Shown here one piece after another: positions 53,619 to 63,359 of a DNA stretch of 64,000 bases (position 1 is the stretch's first letter; every line of letters starts with the position of its first letter). The DNA is from Maribacter aestuarii (GTDB taxonomy: Bacteria; Bacteroidota; Bacteroidia; Flavobacteriales; Flavobacteriaceae). The notes under the pieces were generated by a model, which worked only from the letters and a program-made list of their open reading frames with translations, was not told the DNA's origin and searched no databases. Where the stretch lies: positions 3,549,001 through 3,613,000 of the forward strand of contig NZ_CP107031.2 in assembly GCF_027474845.2 (NCBI RefSeq). Reading direction: 5' to 3'. Made by a program: the position numbers and the translations under genes.

Positions 53619-54476
53619 ATGACAAAAATTAGAATTGCTATTCAAAAATCGGGTCGACTCAATGAAGACTCGCTACAAATTTTAAAGGACTGTGGAATTT
53701 CTATCGATAATGGAAAGGACCAGCTAAAAGCATCCAGTAGGAATTTCCCAATGGAAGTTTTTTATTTAAGAAACGGGGATATTCCACAATATTTACGTGA
53801 TGGTGTCGTGGATATTGCCATAATTGGGGAAAATGTACTTATAGAAAAAGGAGCGTACATCACCATTGCAGAAAGGCTCGGATTTTCTAAATGTAAAGTT
53901 TCTTTGGCTGTTCCAAAATCAATGAAGTACAGCTCCGTTCAAGACTTTGAGGGCAAACGTATTGCTACGTCCTATCCTAATACGGTGAAGAGTTATTTGG
54001 AGGATAAAGGGATAAAAGCAGATTTACATATTATTACGGGTTCTGTTGAGATAGCCCCTAATATTGGGCTAGCGGATGCCATTTGTGATATCGTTTCCAG
54101 TGGTAGTACCCTCTTCAAAAATAATTTGAAGGAAGTGGAGGTCATGCTAAAAAGTGAAGCCGTTTTAGCGGTTTCACCTGAGATTTCTGTAGAACGGGAA
54201 GCATTACTGAAAAAATTACAGTTCAGAATCCAATCCGTTTTGCGCGCCAGACAGTCCAAATATGTATTATTGAACGCTCCTGACAGCAAACTGCAAAACA
54301 TTCTAAAGCTATTACCGGGAATGAGGAGTCCTACGGTGCTGCCCTTAGCGGAAGAAGGATGGAGCTCCGTTCATACCGTAATCAATAAGGATACCTTTTG
54401 GGAAGTCATCGATGAATTGAAGCAAGCAGGTGCCGAAGGTATCTTGGTATGTCCTATCGAAAAAATGGTATTGTAA
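53619..54476 (+). CDS. hisG: ATP phosphoribosyltransferase HisG (long form)
   Basis: A 285-residue long-form HisG, which joins ATP and PRPP in the first step of histidine synthesis. The N-terminal catalytic part has RIAIQKSGRLNEDSL and the PRPP region DAICDIVSSGSTLFKNNL. The C-terminal ACT-like domain (about 205-285, SPTVLPLAEEGWSSVHTVIN) is the usual site of histidine feedback. ATG 53619 is chosen; a TTG eight codons upstream gives an unusual N-terminus. The stop overlaps the hisD ATG (TAATG). Confidence 0.96.
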   Translation: MTKIRIAIQKSGRLNEDSLQILKDCGISIDNGKDQLKASSRNFPMEVFYLRNGDIPQYLRDGVVDIAIIGENVLIEKGAYITIAERLGFSKCKVSLAVPKSMKYSSVQDFEGKRIATSYPNTVKSYLEDKGIKADLHIITGSVEIAPNIGLADAICDIVSSGSTLFKNNLKEVEVMLKSEAVLAVSPEISVEREALLKKLQFRIQSVLRARQSKYVLLNAPDSKLQNILKLLPGMRSPTVLPLAEEGWSSVHTVINKDTFWEVIDELKQAGAEGILVCPIEKMVL

Positions 54477-55758
54477 TGAACAAAATATACAATCCTAAAA
54501 AAGAAAATTGGTCGGACGTGTTAAAGCGACCAACACAGACTTTGCAGCAATTGAAAACACTGTAAATACTATTTTCAAAGAAGTAAAAGAATTTGGTGAT
54601 GATATCCTCAAGCAGTACACCATGAAATTTGATGGTGTTTCTTTGGAGGATTTAGTTATTTCCGATACGGAAATAAATGAGGCCAATAATATTCTTAAAC
54701 CGGAATTGAAAAGTGCCATACAATTGGCGAAAGCAAATATTGAAAAATTCCATAAAGCACAGATTACTGGCAAGGTAGAAGTAGAGACCATGAAAGGAGT
54801 GCGCTGCTGGCAGGAAAAGCGACCCATTCAAAAAGTTGGGTTGTATATCCCGGGAGGAACGGCTCCGTTATTCTCCACCATTTTAATGCTGGCTATTCCA
54901 GCTCAAATCGCTGGTTGTAAAGAGATTGTTCTATGCACGCCTCCTAACAAGGAAGGTAAAATTGATGCAGCAATCTTATATACGGCATCCCAATGCGGTG
55001 TTACACAAATTTTCAAAGTAGGCGGAATACAGGCCATTGCGGGAATGACTTTTGGTACCGAAACCATACCGGCGGTTTACAAGATATTTGGGCCTGGTAA
55101 TCAGTATGTTACCGTAGCAAAACAAGTTGCGACAAAATTCGGGGTGGCTATAGATATGCCTGCCGGCCCGAGTGAATTATTGGTAGTTGCCGATGATTCT
55201 GCCAATCCGGCCTTTGTAGCTTCGGATTTATTGAGCCAAGCCGAACATGGTGTTGATAGTCAGGTGATATTGGTATCAACCTCAAAACTACTGATTGAAA
55301 GTGTTGAGAAGGAAATCGAAGTACAACTCAAAGATTTACCACGAAAGGACATCGCTAAAAAAGCTATTGCCAATAGTAAATTGATTTACGTGGATAATGA
55401 CCAGACCGCTATTGATTTAATTAACGAATATGGCCCGGAACACTATATTGTATGTGTCGAAAATGAATCATTTTATATTGAGAACACCATTAACGCAGGA
55501 TCGGTTTTTATAGGGAACTATACGCCAGAGAGTGCTGGAGACTATGCTTCGGGTACTAATCATACCCTGCCTACTAATGGATATGCCAAGCAATATAGTG
55601 GTGTTAATTTAGATAGTTTCATGAAGAGTATGACCTTTCAAAAAATTAGCGAGGAAGGCATAAGGAATATCGGACCAGCCATCGAATTGATGGCAGAAGC
55701 GGAGGGATTGCAGGCCCACAAAAATGCGGTTACGTTTAGATTGAATAGTTTAAAATGA
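54476..55758 (+). CDS. hisD: Histidinol dehydrogenase HisD, one frame break near the 5' end
   Basis: A 427-codon zinc enzyme performing the last two oxidations of histidine synthesis. The true N-terminus is MNKIYNPKKENWSDVLKRP from ATG 54476, directly overlapping hisG. It shifts frame at the TTT at 54541-54543; with one more T the frame continues as FAAIENTVNTIFKEV. The rest is intact, with GPGNQYVTVAKQ, MPAGPSELLVVAD, the zinc-ligand region LLSQAEHGVDSQVIL, and the C-terminal FMKSMTFQKI. As given, only the frame from 54508 is translatable. It overlaps hisC by four bases. Confidence 0.93.
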
Positions 55759-56798
55759 ACTTCAACTTAGAAAATATAACCAGGGAAAACGTAAAAGGGC
55801 TAAGTCCCTATTCATCCGCACGGGACGAATATATCTCGGACGGCTCGGAAATGGTATTCTTAGATGCGAACGAGAATCCCTTCGAAAACGGTGTAAATAG
55901 GTATCCGGACCCTCAGCAGCGAAGTTTAAAGCATGTTTTGGCTAGAACAAAAGGTGTAGATACGAATCAAATTTTATTGGGAAACGGCAGTGATGAAGTT
56001 TTGGATTTATTATTCAGGGCTTTTTGCGAACCCAATGTAGATAATATTGTTACGTTACCACCAACATACGGGATGTACAAGGTGCTCTCCGGTATCAACA
56101 GTATAGAGAATAGGGAAGTTTTATTGCTAGAAAATTTTCAACCAGATTTGAATGCAGTAAAAAATGCTATTGATGAACGCACCAAAATCATCTTTATTTG
56201 TTCCCCGAACAATCCTTCCGGAAATAGCATTTCATCAAAGGTTATTGATGAGCTGCTAGATAGTTTTAGCGGACTCATTATCATAGATGAGGCTTATATC
56301 GATTTTTCGCCCAACCAAAGTTGGGTCACTAAACTAGATAAATATCCAAATTTGGTCGTAACACAAACCCTTTCCAAGGCTTATGGCATGGCGGGAATCC
56401 GGCTTGGCATATGCTATGCCTCAAATGGGATTATCAGCATTCTAAATAAAATAAAGCCGCCTTATAACATCAATGAGTTAACACAACAAAAAGCTTTAGA
56501 ACGTTTAGAAAAAATTAGTCAAATACAACAAGAAATCACTAATATTCTTGAAGAACGCAGTAAACTGATTGAGGAATTAGAAGGACTGACCTTTATATCC
56601 AAAATTTATCAATCGGACGCAAATTTTGTTTTAGTTAAGGTGGATGATGCTACCAAACGCTATAATCAATTATTGAAAAAAGGAATTGTAACCAGAAATC
56701 GTACTGCGCAACCTTTATGTGAAAACACATTACGATTTACAATTGGTACAAAGGATGAAAATCAAAAATTAATGACGGTTTTAAAATCATTATTATGA
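55755..56798 (+). CDS. hisC: Histidinol-phosphate aminotransferase HisC
   Basis: A 347-residue PLP-dependent aminotransferase (class II/fold type I). It has [19 protein letters not shown] near residue 35, [24 protein letters not shown], the PLP-binding lysine in [16 protein letters not shown], and the C-terminal arginine in NTLRFTIG. It overlaps hisD and hisB by four bases each, indicating translational coupling. The frame is intact. Confidence 0.96.
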   Translation: MNFNLENITRENVKGLSPYSSARDEYISDGSEMVFLDANENPFENGVNRYPDPQQRSLKHVLARTKGVDTNQILLGNGSDEVLDLLFRAFCEPNVDNIVTLPPTYGMYKVLSGINSIENREVLLLENFQPDLNAVKNAIDERTKIIFICSPNNPSGNSISSKVIDELLDSFSGLIIIDEAYIDFSPNQSWVTKLDKYPNLVVTQTLSKAYGMAGIRLGICYASNGIISILNKIKPPYNINELTQQKALERLEKISQIQQEITNILEERSKLIEELEGLTFISKIYQSDANFVLVKVDDATKRYNQLLKKGIVTRNRTAQPLCENTLRFTIGTKDENQKLMTVLKSLL

Positions 56799-57946
56799 GT
56801 ACTGAAAAAGCAAAGAAGCGGGTGCTTTTCATTGATAGGGACGGAACTATCATCAAGGAAACCGTAGACGAGCAGATTGATGCCTTTGAAAAGATGGTTT
56901 TCTACCCTAAGGTGTTCACTTACTTGGGGAAAATTGCCAGGGAAATGGATTTTGAACTGGTTATGATAACCAATCAAGATGGGTTAGGTACAGATGTTTT
57001 TCCGGAAGATACGTTTTGGCCTGTCCAAAACTTTATTTTAAAATCTTTTGAGAATGAAGGAGTAGTTTTTAAAAAGGTATTCTTGGACCGTACGTTCCCA
57101 CATGAAAATGCAAATACGCGAAAGCCTGGTACAGGCTTATTAACTGAATACTTTTCAGAAAGCTATGATTTAAAAAATTCCTTTGTAGTCGGAGATAGGT
57201 TGACGGACATGGAACTGGCTAAAAATTTAGGCGCCCAAGGTGTATTTATTAATGATGACACAAATCTTGGAACCGATGAGATTACGGTAAAGCAGAAAGA
57301 GTTGCAATCGGTTATTGCTCTGGAAAGTAATGATTGGGAAACGATTTACGAGTTCTTAAAATTGAAACAACGGAAAGCCAACATACACCGTAAAACCAAT
57401 GAGACCGACATTAAAATTGAACTAAACATAGACGGAACGGGTACTAGCTACATTAAGACAGGACTTGCCTTCTTTGACCATATGCTGGACCAAATAGCGC
57501 GGCATGGACAGATGGACCTGAACATTAAGGTAGACGGTGATTTGGAAGTGGATGAACACCATACCATTGAGGATACAGCGATTGCGTTGGGTGAATTATT
57601 TCACAAAGCTCTAGGAAATAAACTGGGCATAGAGCGCTATGGATTTTGTTTGCCCATGGATGATTGTCTTGCCCAAGTTGCCATTGATTTTGGAGGACGC
57701 AATTGGTTGGTTTGGGATGCGGATTTCAAACGTGAAAAGGTAGGTGATATGCCTACGGAAATGTTCCATCATTTTTTTAAATCGTTTACCGATGGGGCAA
57801 AGGCTAACCTTAACATTAAAGCAGAGGGCAAAAACGAACACCACAAAATTGAAGCTATTTTCAAAGCTTTTGCGAAAGCTATCAAAATGGCGGTAAAGCG
57901 CGATGTTGAAAAAATGATTTTACCATCAACAAAGGGCGTTCTATGA
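56795..57946 (+). CDS. hisB: Bifunctional HisB (phosphatase and IGP dehydratase)
   Basis: A 383-residue fusion. The N-terminal HAD phosphatase (about 1-165) has the nucleophile motif [17 protein letters not shown], and [15 protein letters not shown] and makes histidinol. The C-terminal IGP dehydratase (about 195-383) has the two metal-binding [13 protein letters not shown] and [15 protein letters not shown] motifs plus [14 protein letters not shown]. The fused form is shared by flavobacteria and enteric bacteria. It overlaps hisC and hisH by four bases each. Confidence 0.97.
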   Translation: MSTEKAKKRVLFIDRDGTIIKETVDEQIDAFEKMVFYPKVFTYLGKIAREMDFELVMITNQDGLGTDVFPEDTFWPVQNFILKSFENEGVVFKKVFLDRTFPHENANTRKPGTGLLTEYFSESYDLKNSFVVGDRLTDMELAKNLGAQGVFINDDTNLGTDEITVKQKELQSVIALESNDWETIYEFLKLKQRKANIHRKTNETDIKIELNIDGTGTSYIKTGLAFFDHMLDQIARHGQMDLNIKVDGDLEVDEHHTIEDTAIALGELFHKALGNKLGIERYGFCLPMDDCLAQVAIDFGGRNWLVWDADFKREKVGDMPTEMFHHFFKSFTDGAKANLNIKAEGKNEHHKIEAIFKAFAKAIKMAVKRDVEKMILPSTKGVL

Positions 57947-58524
57947 AAATCGTGATTATCAATTACGGTGCAGGTAATATCCAAAGCATCAAATTCGCTG
58001 TTAAAAGATTGGGGATGGAAGCCGTACTAAGTAGCGACGTCAACGAAATTAAAAGCGCGGACAAAGTAATTTTCCCAGGGGTTGGTGAGGCGAGTAGTGC
58101 GATGAAAAAACTTAGGGATAGTGGCCTGGACAGAATTATCCCCGACCTTAAGCAACCTGTTTTGGGAATTTGCCTTGGAATGCAATTAATGTGTAATTCG
58201 TCTGAGGAAGGTGCTACAAAGGGTTTAGGTGTTTTTGATGTGGATGTGGTTAGATTCTCAAACCAGGTAAAAGTCCCGCAAATTGGTTGGAATCAAATTA
58301 CCAATTTGAAATCGAAGCTGTTTTTAAACATTGCGGATAACGAGCATATCTATTTAGTACATAGTTTTTATGCGCCTTTGTGCAAAGAGACTATCGCACA
58401 AGCTAATTACGGACTGGAATATAGCGCAGCACTACAGAAAAATAATTTCTATGGAACACAGTTCCATCCAGAAAAAAGTAGTGTCGTAGGCGAACAGATT
58501 TTAAAGAATTTTTTAATAATGTAA
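57943..58524 (+). CDS. hisH: Imidazole glycerol phosphate synthase subunit HisH
   Basis: A 193-residue class I glutamine amidotransferase that supplies ammonia to HisF. It has [13 protein letters not shown], the catalytic cysteine in [11 protein letters not shown], and the His/Glu pair in [11 protein letters not shown]. The stop overlaps the start of the next (GNAT) gene by one base. hisF lies five genes downstream, so the two synthase subunits are separated by hisA and inserted genes. Confidence 0.96.
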   Translation: MKIVIINYGAGNIQSIKFAVKRLGMEAVLSSDVNEIKSADKVIFPGVGEASSAMKKLRDSGLDRIIPDLKQPVLGICLGMQLMCNSSEEGATKGLGVFDVDVVRFSNQVKVPQIGWNQITNLKSKLFLNIADNEHIYLVHSFYAPLCKETIAQANYGLEYSAALQKNNFYGTQFHPEKSSVVGEQILKNFLIM

Positions 58525-58946
58525 TGGTGCAAAATTATTATATATCAAAAGATAATGAGCTATTGGACGTTGGCAAAATAAGAGATTTTATAGCCAAAGA
58601 ATATTGGGGCGATGGCAGGACCTTGAAAGATGTTGAAAAGACCATTAAAAATTCCTACTGCTTCGGGATTTATACAACGGATCATGAACAGATTGGTTTT
58701 AGCAGGGTAGTAACGGACTATATCTATTTTGGCTATTTCATGGACGTCATCATATTTACAAAATTTCAGGGTAGGGGGTATGGAAAGAAACTAATAGAAC
58801 ATATGCTCCAAGATGATGTCATTAAAAGCCTTAAGACAATTGCCTTAAAAACAAAGGATGCCCACAGTCTTTATGAACAATTTGGATTTAAAAGAATTGG
58901 AGATTCTCCTTTGTGGATGTCCATTGACAGACAAAAATTAGATTAA
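58524..58946 (+). CDS. GNAT family N-acetyltransferase within the his operon
   Basis: A 140-residue GCN5-related acetyltransferase. The acetyl-CoA-binding loop is [15 protein letters not shown], preceded by the beta-strand pair [11 protein letters not shown] and followed by [19 protein letters not shown], the conserved alpha3-beta4 block. The acceptor is unknown. It overlaps hisH by one base and precedes hisA by five bases, so it is expressed with the operon. It is not a known histidine enzyme and could act on an amino acid or a protein. Confidence 0.88.
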   Translation: MVQNYYISKDNELLDVGKIRDFIAKEYWGDGRTLKDVEKTIKNSYCFGIYTTDHEQIGFSRVVTDYIYFGYFMDVIIFTKFQGRGYGKKLIEHMLQDDVIKSLKTIALKTKDAHSLYEQFGFKRIGDSPLWMSIDRQKLD

Positions 58947-58951
58947 TAGTA

Positions 58952-59680
58952 ATGCGAATAATCCCAGCAATCGATATAATAGATGGTAAGTGCGTAAGGC
59001 TCTCTAAAGGAGACTATGATACCAAAAAAATATATAATGAAAACCCTTTAGAAGTTGCCAAAGCGTTTGAAGCTCATGGGATTAAATATTTACATTTGGT
59101 GGATTTGGATGGTGCAAAGTCCAAACACATTGTGAACCATAAAATTTTGGAACAGATTGCAAGCCATACAAATTTAAAAATAGATTTTGGTGGAGGATTG
59201 AAATCTGATGACGACTTGCGCGTGGCCTTTGAAAGTGGTGCCACTCAAATAACTGGTGGAAGCATCGCTGTAAAGGATAAGGAAACGTTTAGCAGTTGGA
59301 TTGATAACTACGGGGCGGATAAAATTATTCTAGGTGCTGACGCTTTGGACGAAAAAGTAGCTATTTCTGGTTGGCAGGAAGAATCAACGGAAGAATTGCT
59401 TCCATTTATAAAGGCATATCAGGCCAAAGGAATCATATATGTTATTTGTACCGATATAAGCAAGGATGGCATGTTAGAAGGGCCCTCTTTTGATTTGTAC
59501 GAGAAAATCCTAACAAATATAGCTGGCATCAAGCTGATTGCTTCTGGCGGAATCTCGGATTTTAAAGAAATACCTCGGTTAGCTGAAATAGGCTGTGAGG
59601 GAACCATAATTGGAAAGGCGATTTATGAAAATAGAATCAGCCTAAAACAATTGGAAAACTATATTTTAAATCATGGATAG
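58952..59680 (+). CDS. hisA: Phosphoribosylformimino-AICAR-P isomerase HisA
   Basis: A 242-residue TIM-barrel isomerase, fourth step of histidine synthesis. The first catalytic Asp lies in [30 protein letters not shown] and [10 protein letters not shown] are the phosphate and active-site loops, and [15 protein letters not shown] and [11 protein letters not shown] complete the barrel. Its end overlaps the next gene (DinB) by eight bases, so the two are translationally coupled. Frame intact. Confidence 0.96.
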   Translation: MRIIPAIDIIDGKCVRLSKGDYDTKKIYNENPLEVAKAFEAHGIKYLHLVDLDGAKSKHIVNHKILEQIASHTNLKIDFGGGLKSDDDLRVAFESGATQITGGSIAVKDKETFSSWIDNYGADKIILGADALDEKVAISGWQEESTEELLPFIKAYQAKGIIYVICTDISKDGMLEGPSFDLYEKILTNIAGIKLIASGGISDFKEIPRLAEIGCEGTIIGKAIYENRISLKQLENYILNHG

Positions 59681-60197
59681 AGAGGCTCAATTGATTGATG
59701 AATTAGTGAAGAATGCGCTTTATCGCATGGATGAGAACACTAGGATGATTAGTATTAGTCTGCAATCAATTTCTGAAGAGGAACTATGGTTAAAACCAAA
59801 CAGCTACTTAAACAGCATCGCAAATTTGATATTACATTTATGCGGAAATATAACACAGTATGTGATCGCTTCGCTCGGAGAAACAAAGGACATGAGAAAT
59901 CGTGACCTGGAATTTACTAAAAAAGATGGACTAAACAAATCAGAAGTTTTCAAAAAACTTGAAGATACAGTGGATACGGCAAAGCGGGTCATTTTTGATG
60001 CTAACGTAGATCAATTCCTAAAAGTAAGGTCGGTACAGGGCTTTACTTTTTCAGGTATTGGGGTTGTTATCCATGCGGTGGAACATTATTCGTACCATAC
60101 CGGGCAAATTGCTTTTTGGGTAAAACAACTAAAGGATAAAGACCTTGGTTTTTATGAGGGAATCGATTTAAAAATTAAAAATAAATTAGAAGGTTAG
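59673..60197 (+). CDS. DinB family protein within the his operon
   Basis: A 174-residue DinB/YfiT-like four-helix protein. The metal-ligand histidine positions are [13 protein letters not shown] near residue 50 and [16 protein letters not shown] near residue 135. The family includes thiol transferases and stress proteins, and the activity is unknown. The start lies inside hisA, with an eight-base overlap, so translation is coupled to hisA. Relation to histidine synthesis is unclear. Confidence 0.86.
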   Translation: MDREAQLIDELVKNALYRMDENTRMISISLQSISEEELWLKPNSYLNSIANLILHLCGNITQYVIASLGETKDMRNRDLEFTKKDGLNKSEVFKKLEDTVDTAKRVIFDANVDQFLKVRSVQGFTFSGIGVVIHAVEHYSYHTGQIAFWVKQLKDKDLGFYEGIDLKIKNKLEG

Positions 60198-60207
60198 AGG
60201 AACAAAA

Positions 60208-60644
60208 TACGAGGTACAAGAAGAAAAGGATGCAAGATTTAAAATTAAGAACTAAGAGATTTGCCGTCGATTGTTGGCAGCTTTGTGCTAAAATTCCAAA
60301 ATCAAGAGAATTAGATGCTTGGGTAAGACAGCTCATTCGCTGTTCTAGTTCTATTGGAGCTAATTACAGAGCATCTCAAAGAGCTAAATCTACAGCTGAC
60401 TTTATCAATAAACTTAAAATTGTGGAGGAAGAAGCGGATGAAACAATTTACTGGTTGGAATTATTTTTGGAAGTGCTAGATATAAATCATGAAGAGATGA
60501 AACGGTTGAAAATAGAGAGTGAAGAATTACTGGCAATAACCGTGGCATCAATCAAAACAACTAGAAGGAATCATAAAAAATGATACTATAAATAAAATAT
60601 TTTAAATTTTTTTATTCCTCTTATTTCGTAAATCTTACCTCGTA
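60208..60644. repeat. Inverted repeat flanking the four-helix-bundle gene
   Basis: TACGAGGTA at 60208-60216 and its complement TACCTCGTA at 60636-60644 are perfect nine-base arms on both sides of the 60230-60583 gene. AGAGGAA-type segments lie further out on the left and further in on the right. This suggests a small gene cassette inserted in the operon. Confidence 0.5.
60230..60583 (+). CDS. Four-helix-bundle (23S rRNA IVS/S23-type) protein
   Basis: A 117-residue all-helical protein of the four-helix-bundle family first seen in 23S rRNA intervening sequences and related to the Avd accessory proteins of diversity-generating retroelements. Conserved blocks are ELDAWVRQLIRCSSSIGANY, RASQRAKSTADFINKL and EEEADETIYWLELFLEV. 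The basic surface suggests nucleic-acid binding. No reverse transcriptase is in the window. It is placed between the DinB gene and hisF, flanked by a short inverted repeat, so it looks like an inserted cassette. Confidence 0.88.
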   Translation: MQDLKLRTKRFAVDCWQLCAKIPKSRELDAWVRQLIRCSSSIGANYRASQRAKSTADFINKLKIVEEEADETIYWLELFLEVLDINHEEMKRLKIESEELLAITVASIKTTRRNHKK

Positions 60645-60653
60645 CTTAAGAAT

Positions 60654-61409
60654 ATGTTAGCAAAAAGAATCATACCCTGTCTGGACATTAAAGATGGCCG
60701 CACCGTTAAAGGCATCAACTTTGTAGATTTAAGGGATGCCGGGGACCCTGTGGAGTTAGCGGAAATATATAGTAGGGAAGGGGCTGATGAGCTGGTTTTT
60801 TTAGATATATCCGCTACGGAACAGAAGCGTAAAACCCTTGCAGATTTGGTCTGCCGAGTAGCGGAAAAAGTAAACATTCCCTTTACGGTCGGAGGCGGAA
60901 TCTCATCGGTGGAAGACGTTGATATCTTGTTGCAAAACGGCGCCGATAAGGTGTCTATAAACTCATCAGCAGTCAAGAATCCCCAATTAATTAATGATTT
61001 GGTCGCTAAATTCGGTTCCCAATGCATTGTGGTGGCTATTGATGCCAAACAAATAGATGGTAAATGGCTCGTACATTTGGTCGGAGGCAAGGTGCCGACA
61101 CAATTAGATTTGTTTGATTGGGCCAAAGAAGTAGAAGAACGTGGTGCCGGAGAAATACTCTTTACTTCCATGGACCATGACGGAACAAAAGACGGATTCG
61201 CAAATGAGGCTTTGGCCAAGTTATCCACAGAACTTAATATACCGATCATAGCTTCTGGAGGTGCGGGTACCATGCAGCATTTTACAGATACCTTTGTAAA
61301 GGGAAAAGCGGATGCAGCTCTGGCGGCCAGTGTTTTTCATTTCAAAGAAATTACCATCAATGATTTGAAACAGGAATTAAGAGAAAATCAGATCCCTGTA
61401 AGGATATAA
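60654..61409 (+). CDS. hisF: Imidazole glycerol phosphate synthase subunit HisF
   Basis: A 251-residue TIM-barrel cyclase that uses ammonia from HisH to make imidazole glycerol phosphate and AICAR. The catalytic Asp residues lie in [17 protein letters not shown] and VVAIDAKQ. Phosphate-binding loops are FTVGGGIS and [12 protein letters not shown], and [12 protein letters not shown] is the family signature. A 70-base gap and the inverted repeat separate it from the four-helix gene. Frame intact. Confidence 0.97.
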   Translation: MLAKRIIPCLDIKDGRTVKGINFVDLRDAGDPVELAEIYSREGADELVFLDISATEQKRKTLADLVCRVAEKVNIPFTVGGGISSVEDVDILLQNGADKVSINSSAVKNPQLINDLVAKFGSQCIVVAIDAKQIDGKWLVHLVGGKVPTQLDLFDWAKEVEERGAGEILFTSMDHDGTKDGFANEALAKLSTELNIPIIASGGAGTMQHFTDTFVKGKADAALAASVFHFKEITINDLKQELRENQIPVRI

Positions 61410-61420
61410 GAAAAATTACC

Positions 61421-62113
61421 ATGAAAAAAATTGGTCTTATTGGCGGTATTACATGGCAGTCTACTCAATTGTACTATCACCTCTTAAATACAAGAATAGC
61501 GGAAAAATTAGGAGTACAAAACTCATGTGAATGTATAATTGAATCGGTAAATTTTGCAATGATAGCGGATAAGCAAGCAAAAGCGGATTGGGACACTTTA
61601 CACTCCCAAATGGCCGAGATAGCGGTAAGGCTCCAAAATGCGGGGGCTGATATCATTTTAATTTGTGCTAACACAATGCACCTGAGTGTTAATGTTATAC
61701 GGAAAAGAATAACCGTTCCCTTACTACACATTGCCGAAGTTGCCGGTAAGGTCGTTCAGGAAAAAGGATGTCATAAAGTATTATTGCTTGGCACAAAATA
61801 TACCATGGAACTGGATTTTTATAAGGATATTCTTAAGAACCAATTCGGGATCGAGGTCTTGGTTCCTTCCGAAGAGGATAGAAAAATTATACATCAAGTA
61901 ATATATGACGAGCTTGCAAAAGGTATTATTTCGAAAGATTCCAAACAGAAATACTTAAAGATTATTAAAAAGTCTGAAGAAGAAGGGGCGCAGGGTGTTA
62001 TTTTAGGTTGTACCGAAATTCCCTTACTAATTTCACAAGAAGACTGTGATATTGCAGTCATTGACACAACCAAAGAGCACGTTAATGCCGCGCTCAATTT
62101 TGCTTTATCTTAA
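61421..62113 (+). CDS. Aspartate/glutamate racemase family protein
   Basis: A 230-residue two-domain racemase of the Asp/Glu/hydantoin racemase family. Both catalytic cysteines are visible: LICANTMHLS near residue 84 and ILGCTEIPLLI near residue 195. GLIGGITWQSTQLYYHLLN is the usual N-terminus. It is more like the aspartate racemase group than MurI. It lies 11 bases after hisF and 25 before hisIE, so it is expressed with the his genes. Its role there is not obvious. Confidence 0.9.
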   Translation: MKKIGLIGGITWQSTQLYYHLLNTRIAEKLGVQNSCECIIESVNFAMIADKQAKADWDTLHSQMAEIAVRLQNAGADIILICANTMHLSVNVIRKRITVPLLHIAEVAGKVVQEKGCHKVLLLGTKYTMELDFYKDILKNQFGIEVLVPSEEDRKIIHQVIYDELAKGIISKDSKQKYLKIIKKSEEEGAQGVILGCTEIPLLISQEDCDIAVIDTTKEHVNAALNFALS

Positions 62114-62138
62114 ATAGGTTTCAACAAGAATAATAAAG

Positions 62139-62738
62139 ATGAAAATAGATTTTAATAAGAACAATAATGGCTTAGTACCTGCCATCATCCAGGATGTCCG
62201 AACCAAAAATGTTTTGATGTTGGGCTATATGAATTTAGAAGCATTGGATAGGACCAAGAAAACCGGTAAGGTTACTTTCTATAGTAGATCTAAAAAACGC
62301 TTATGGACCAAAGGGGAGGAAAGTGGCAATTTCTTGAATCTGGTGGATATAAAAAATGATTGTGATAATGACACTTTGCTCATTTCGGTCAATCCGGTAG
62401 GCCCAACCTGCCATAAAGGTACAGCTACCTGTTGGGCCGAGGATAATGATTCCAATTTTGGCTTTTTCTCTACGCTTGAAGAGACCATCGAACAGCGTAG
62501 AACTTCATCAGATGGCGATCAATCCTACGTAGCGTCTTTGTTTGAAAAAGGCATTAATAAAATTGCTCAAAAGGTAGGAGAAGAAGCCGTGGAGACGGTC
62601 ATAGAGGCTATGGATAATAATGATGAGCTATTTCTCTACGAAAGTGCCGATTTATTGTTTCACTATATGGTACTGCTTCAAGCCAAAGGTTTTAAACTCC
62701 AGGATATTGAATCGGAATTAATGAAAAGAAAAAAATAA
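62139..62738 (+). CDS. hisIE: Bifunctional HisIE (PRA-CH/PRA-PH)
   Basis: A 199-residue fusion of phosphoribosyl-AMP cyclohydrolase (HisI, about 1-108) and phosphoribosyl-ATP pyrophosphatase (HisE, about 112-199). HisI has LMLGYMNLEALDRT, TFYSRSKKRLWTKGE, DNDTLLISV and the zinc-binding GPTCHKGTATCW. HisE has SYVASLFEKG and KIAQKVGEEAVETVIEAM. It is the last gene of the operon and carries out steps two and three of histidine synthesis. No clear terminator follows. Confidence 0.96.
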   Translation: MKIDFNKNNNGLVPAIIQDVRTKNVLMLGYMNLEALDRTKKTGKVTFYSRSKKRLWTKGEESGNFLNLVDIKNDCDNDTLLISVNPVGPTCHKGTATCWAEDNDSNFGFFSTLEETIEQRRTSSDGDQSYVASLFEKGINKIAQKVGEEAVETVIEAMDNNDELFLYESADLLFHYMVLLQAKGFKLQDIESELMKRKK

Positions 62739-62788
62739 TCTGATTAGCGGCTGGAATAAATCACAACGGTTATGCGGGTGGCCCAGCA

Positions 62789-63235
62789 TTATTTTGGAGA
62801 GCTTTGCCAAATGATGTTCATGATTTTCCATTGTCCGTCCACTTTAGCCAGGTGGAATAAATCTATTCCCCATTCAGCCGTAAGTTTGGCCGTTGCGGTC
62901 TTATCGTTTACTTCATAAATTAAAATTTCCTTAGGCGAGTCGGGAGTTATCCGGTTCCCATCTTTGTTCCATGAACCTGCCAAATCATACAACTGTTGAT
63001 AGGTCATCGGCAAATTATCCCTGTAGGCACTAGACTTGTCATCATACCAATAACCAATTTTTCGTAGTGTGGTATCCACGCTGCGTTCAATTTTAGAAGG
63101 GTCTACCTCATATAGCGCGTTTACGTAATCTTCGATTGCAGATTGTACCGAAGCTTTGTCAGTATTTTGACTTGAAACTATTGAAGTGCAACAGACCAGG
63201 ATGGCAAATAATATAAGCTTAGCGTAGTTTTTCAT
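62789..63235 (-). CDS. Secreted NTF2-like (lumazine-binding-type) protein
   Basis: A 148-residue exported protein with a Sec signal (residues 1-22, VSSQ cleavage region). The cone-shaped NTF2-like fold is suggested by SVQSAIEDYVNALYEVDPS near the start and AEWGIDLFHLAKVDGQWKIMNIIWQS at the end. NTF2-like domains bind small molecules or act as minor enzymes, and the function here is unknown. The gene is convergent with the his operon, with 50 bases between them. Confidence 0.82.
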   Translation of the reverse strand: MKNYAKLILFAILVCCTSIVSSQNTDKASVQSAIEDYVNALYEVDPSKIERSVDTTLRKIGYWYDDKSSAYRDNLPMTYQQLYDLAGSWNKDGNRITPDSPKEILIYEVNDKTATAKLTAEWGIDLFHLAKVDGQWKIMNIIWQSSPK

Positions 63236-63359
63236 TTCGATTTTAAATAGGACTTTAAAATTACAACAATTAGCATGTGTATCAAAGTGTTACAATTTAT
63301 GCATTTAGAACACTGATGGTCAAAGGCCCATTATGGTTCACCTTTCAATAATTTTTAAA

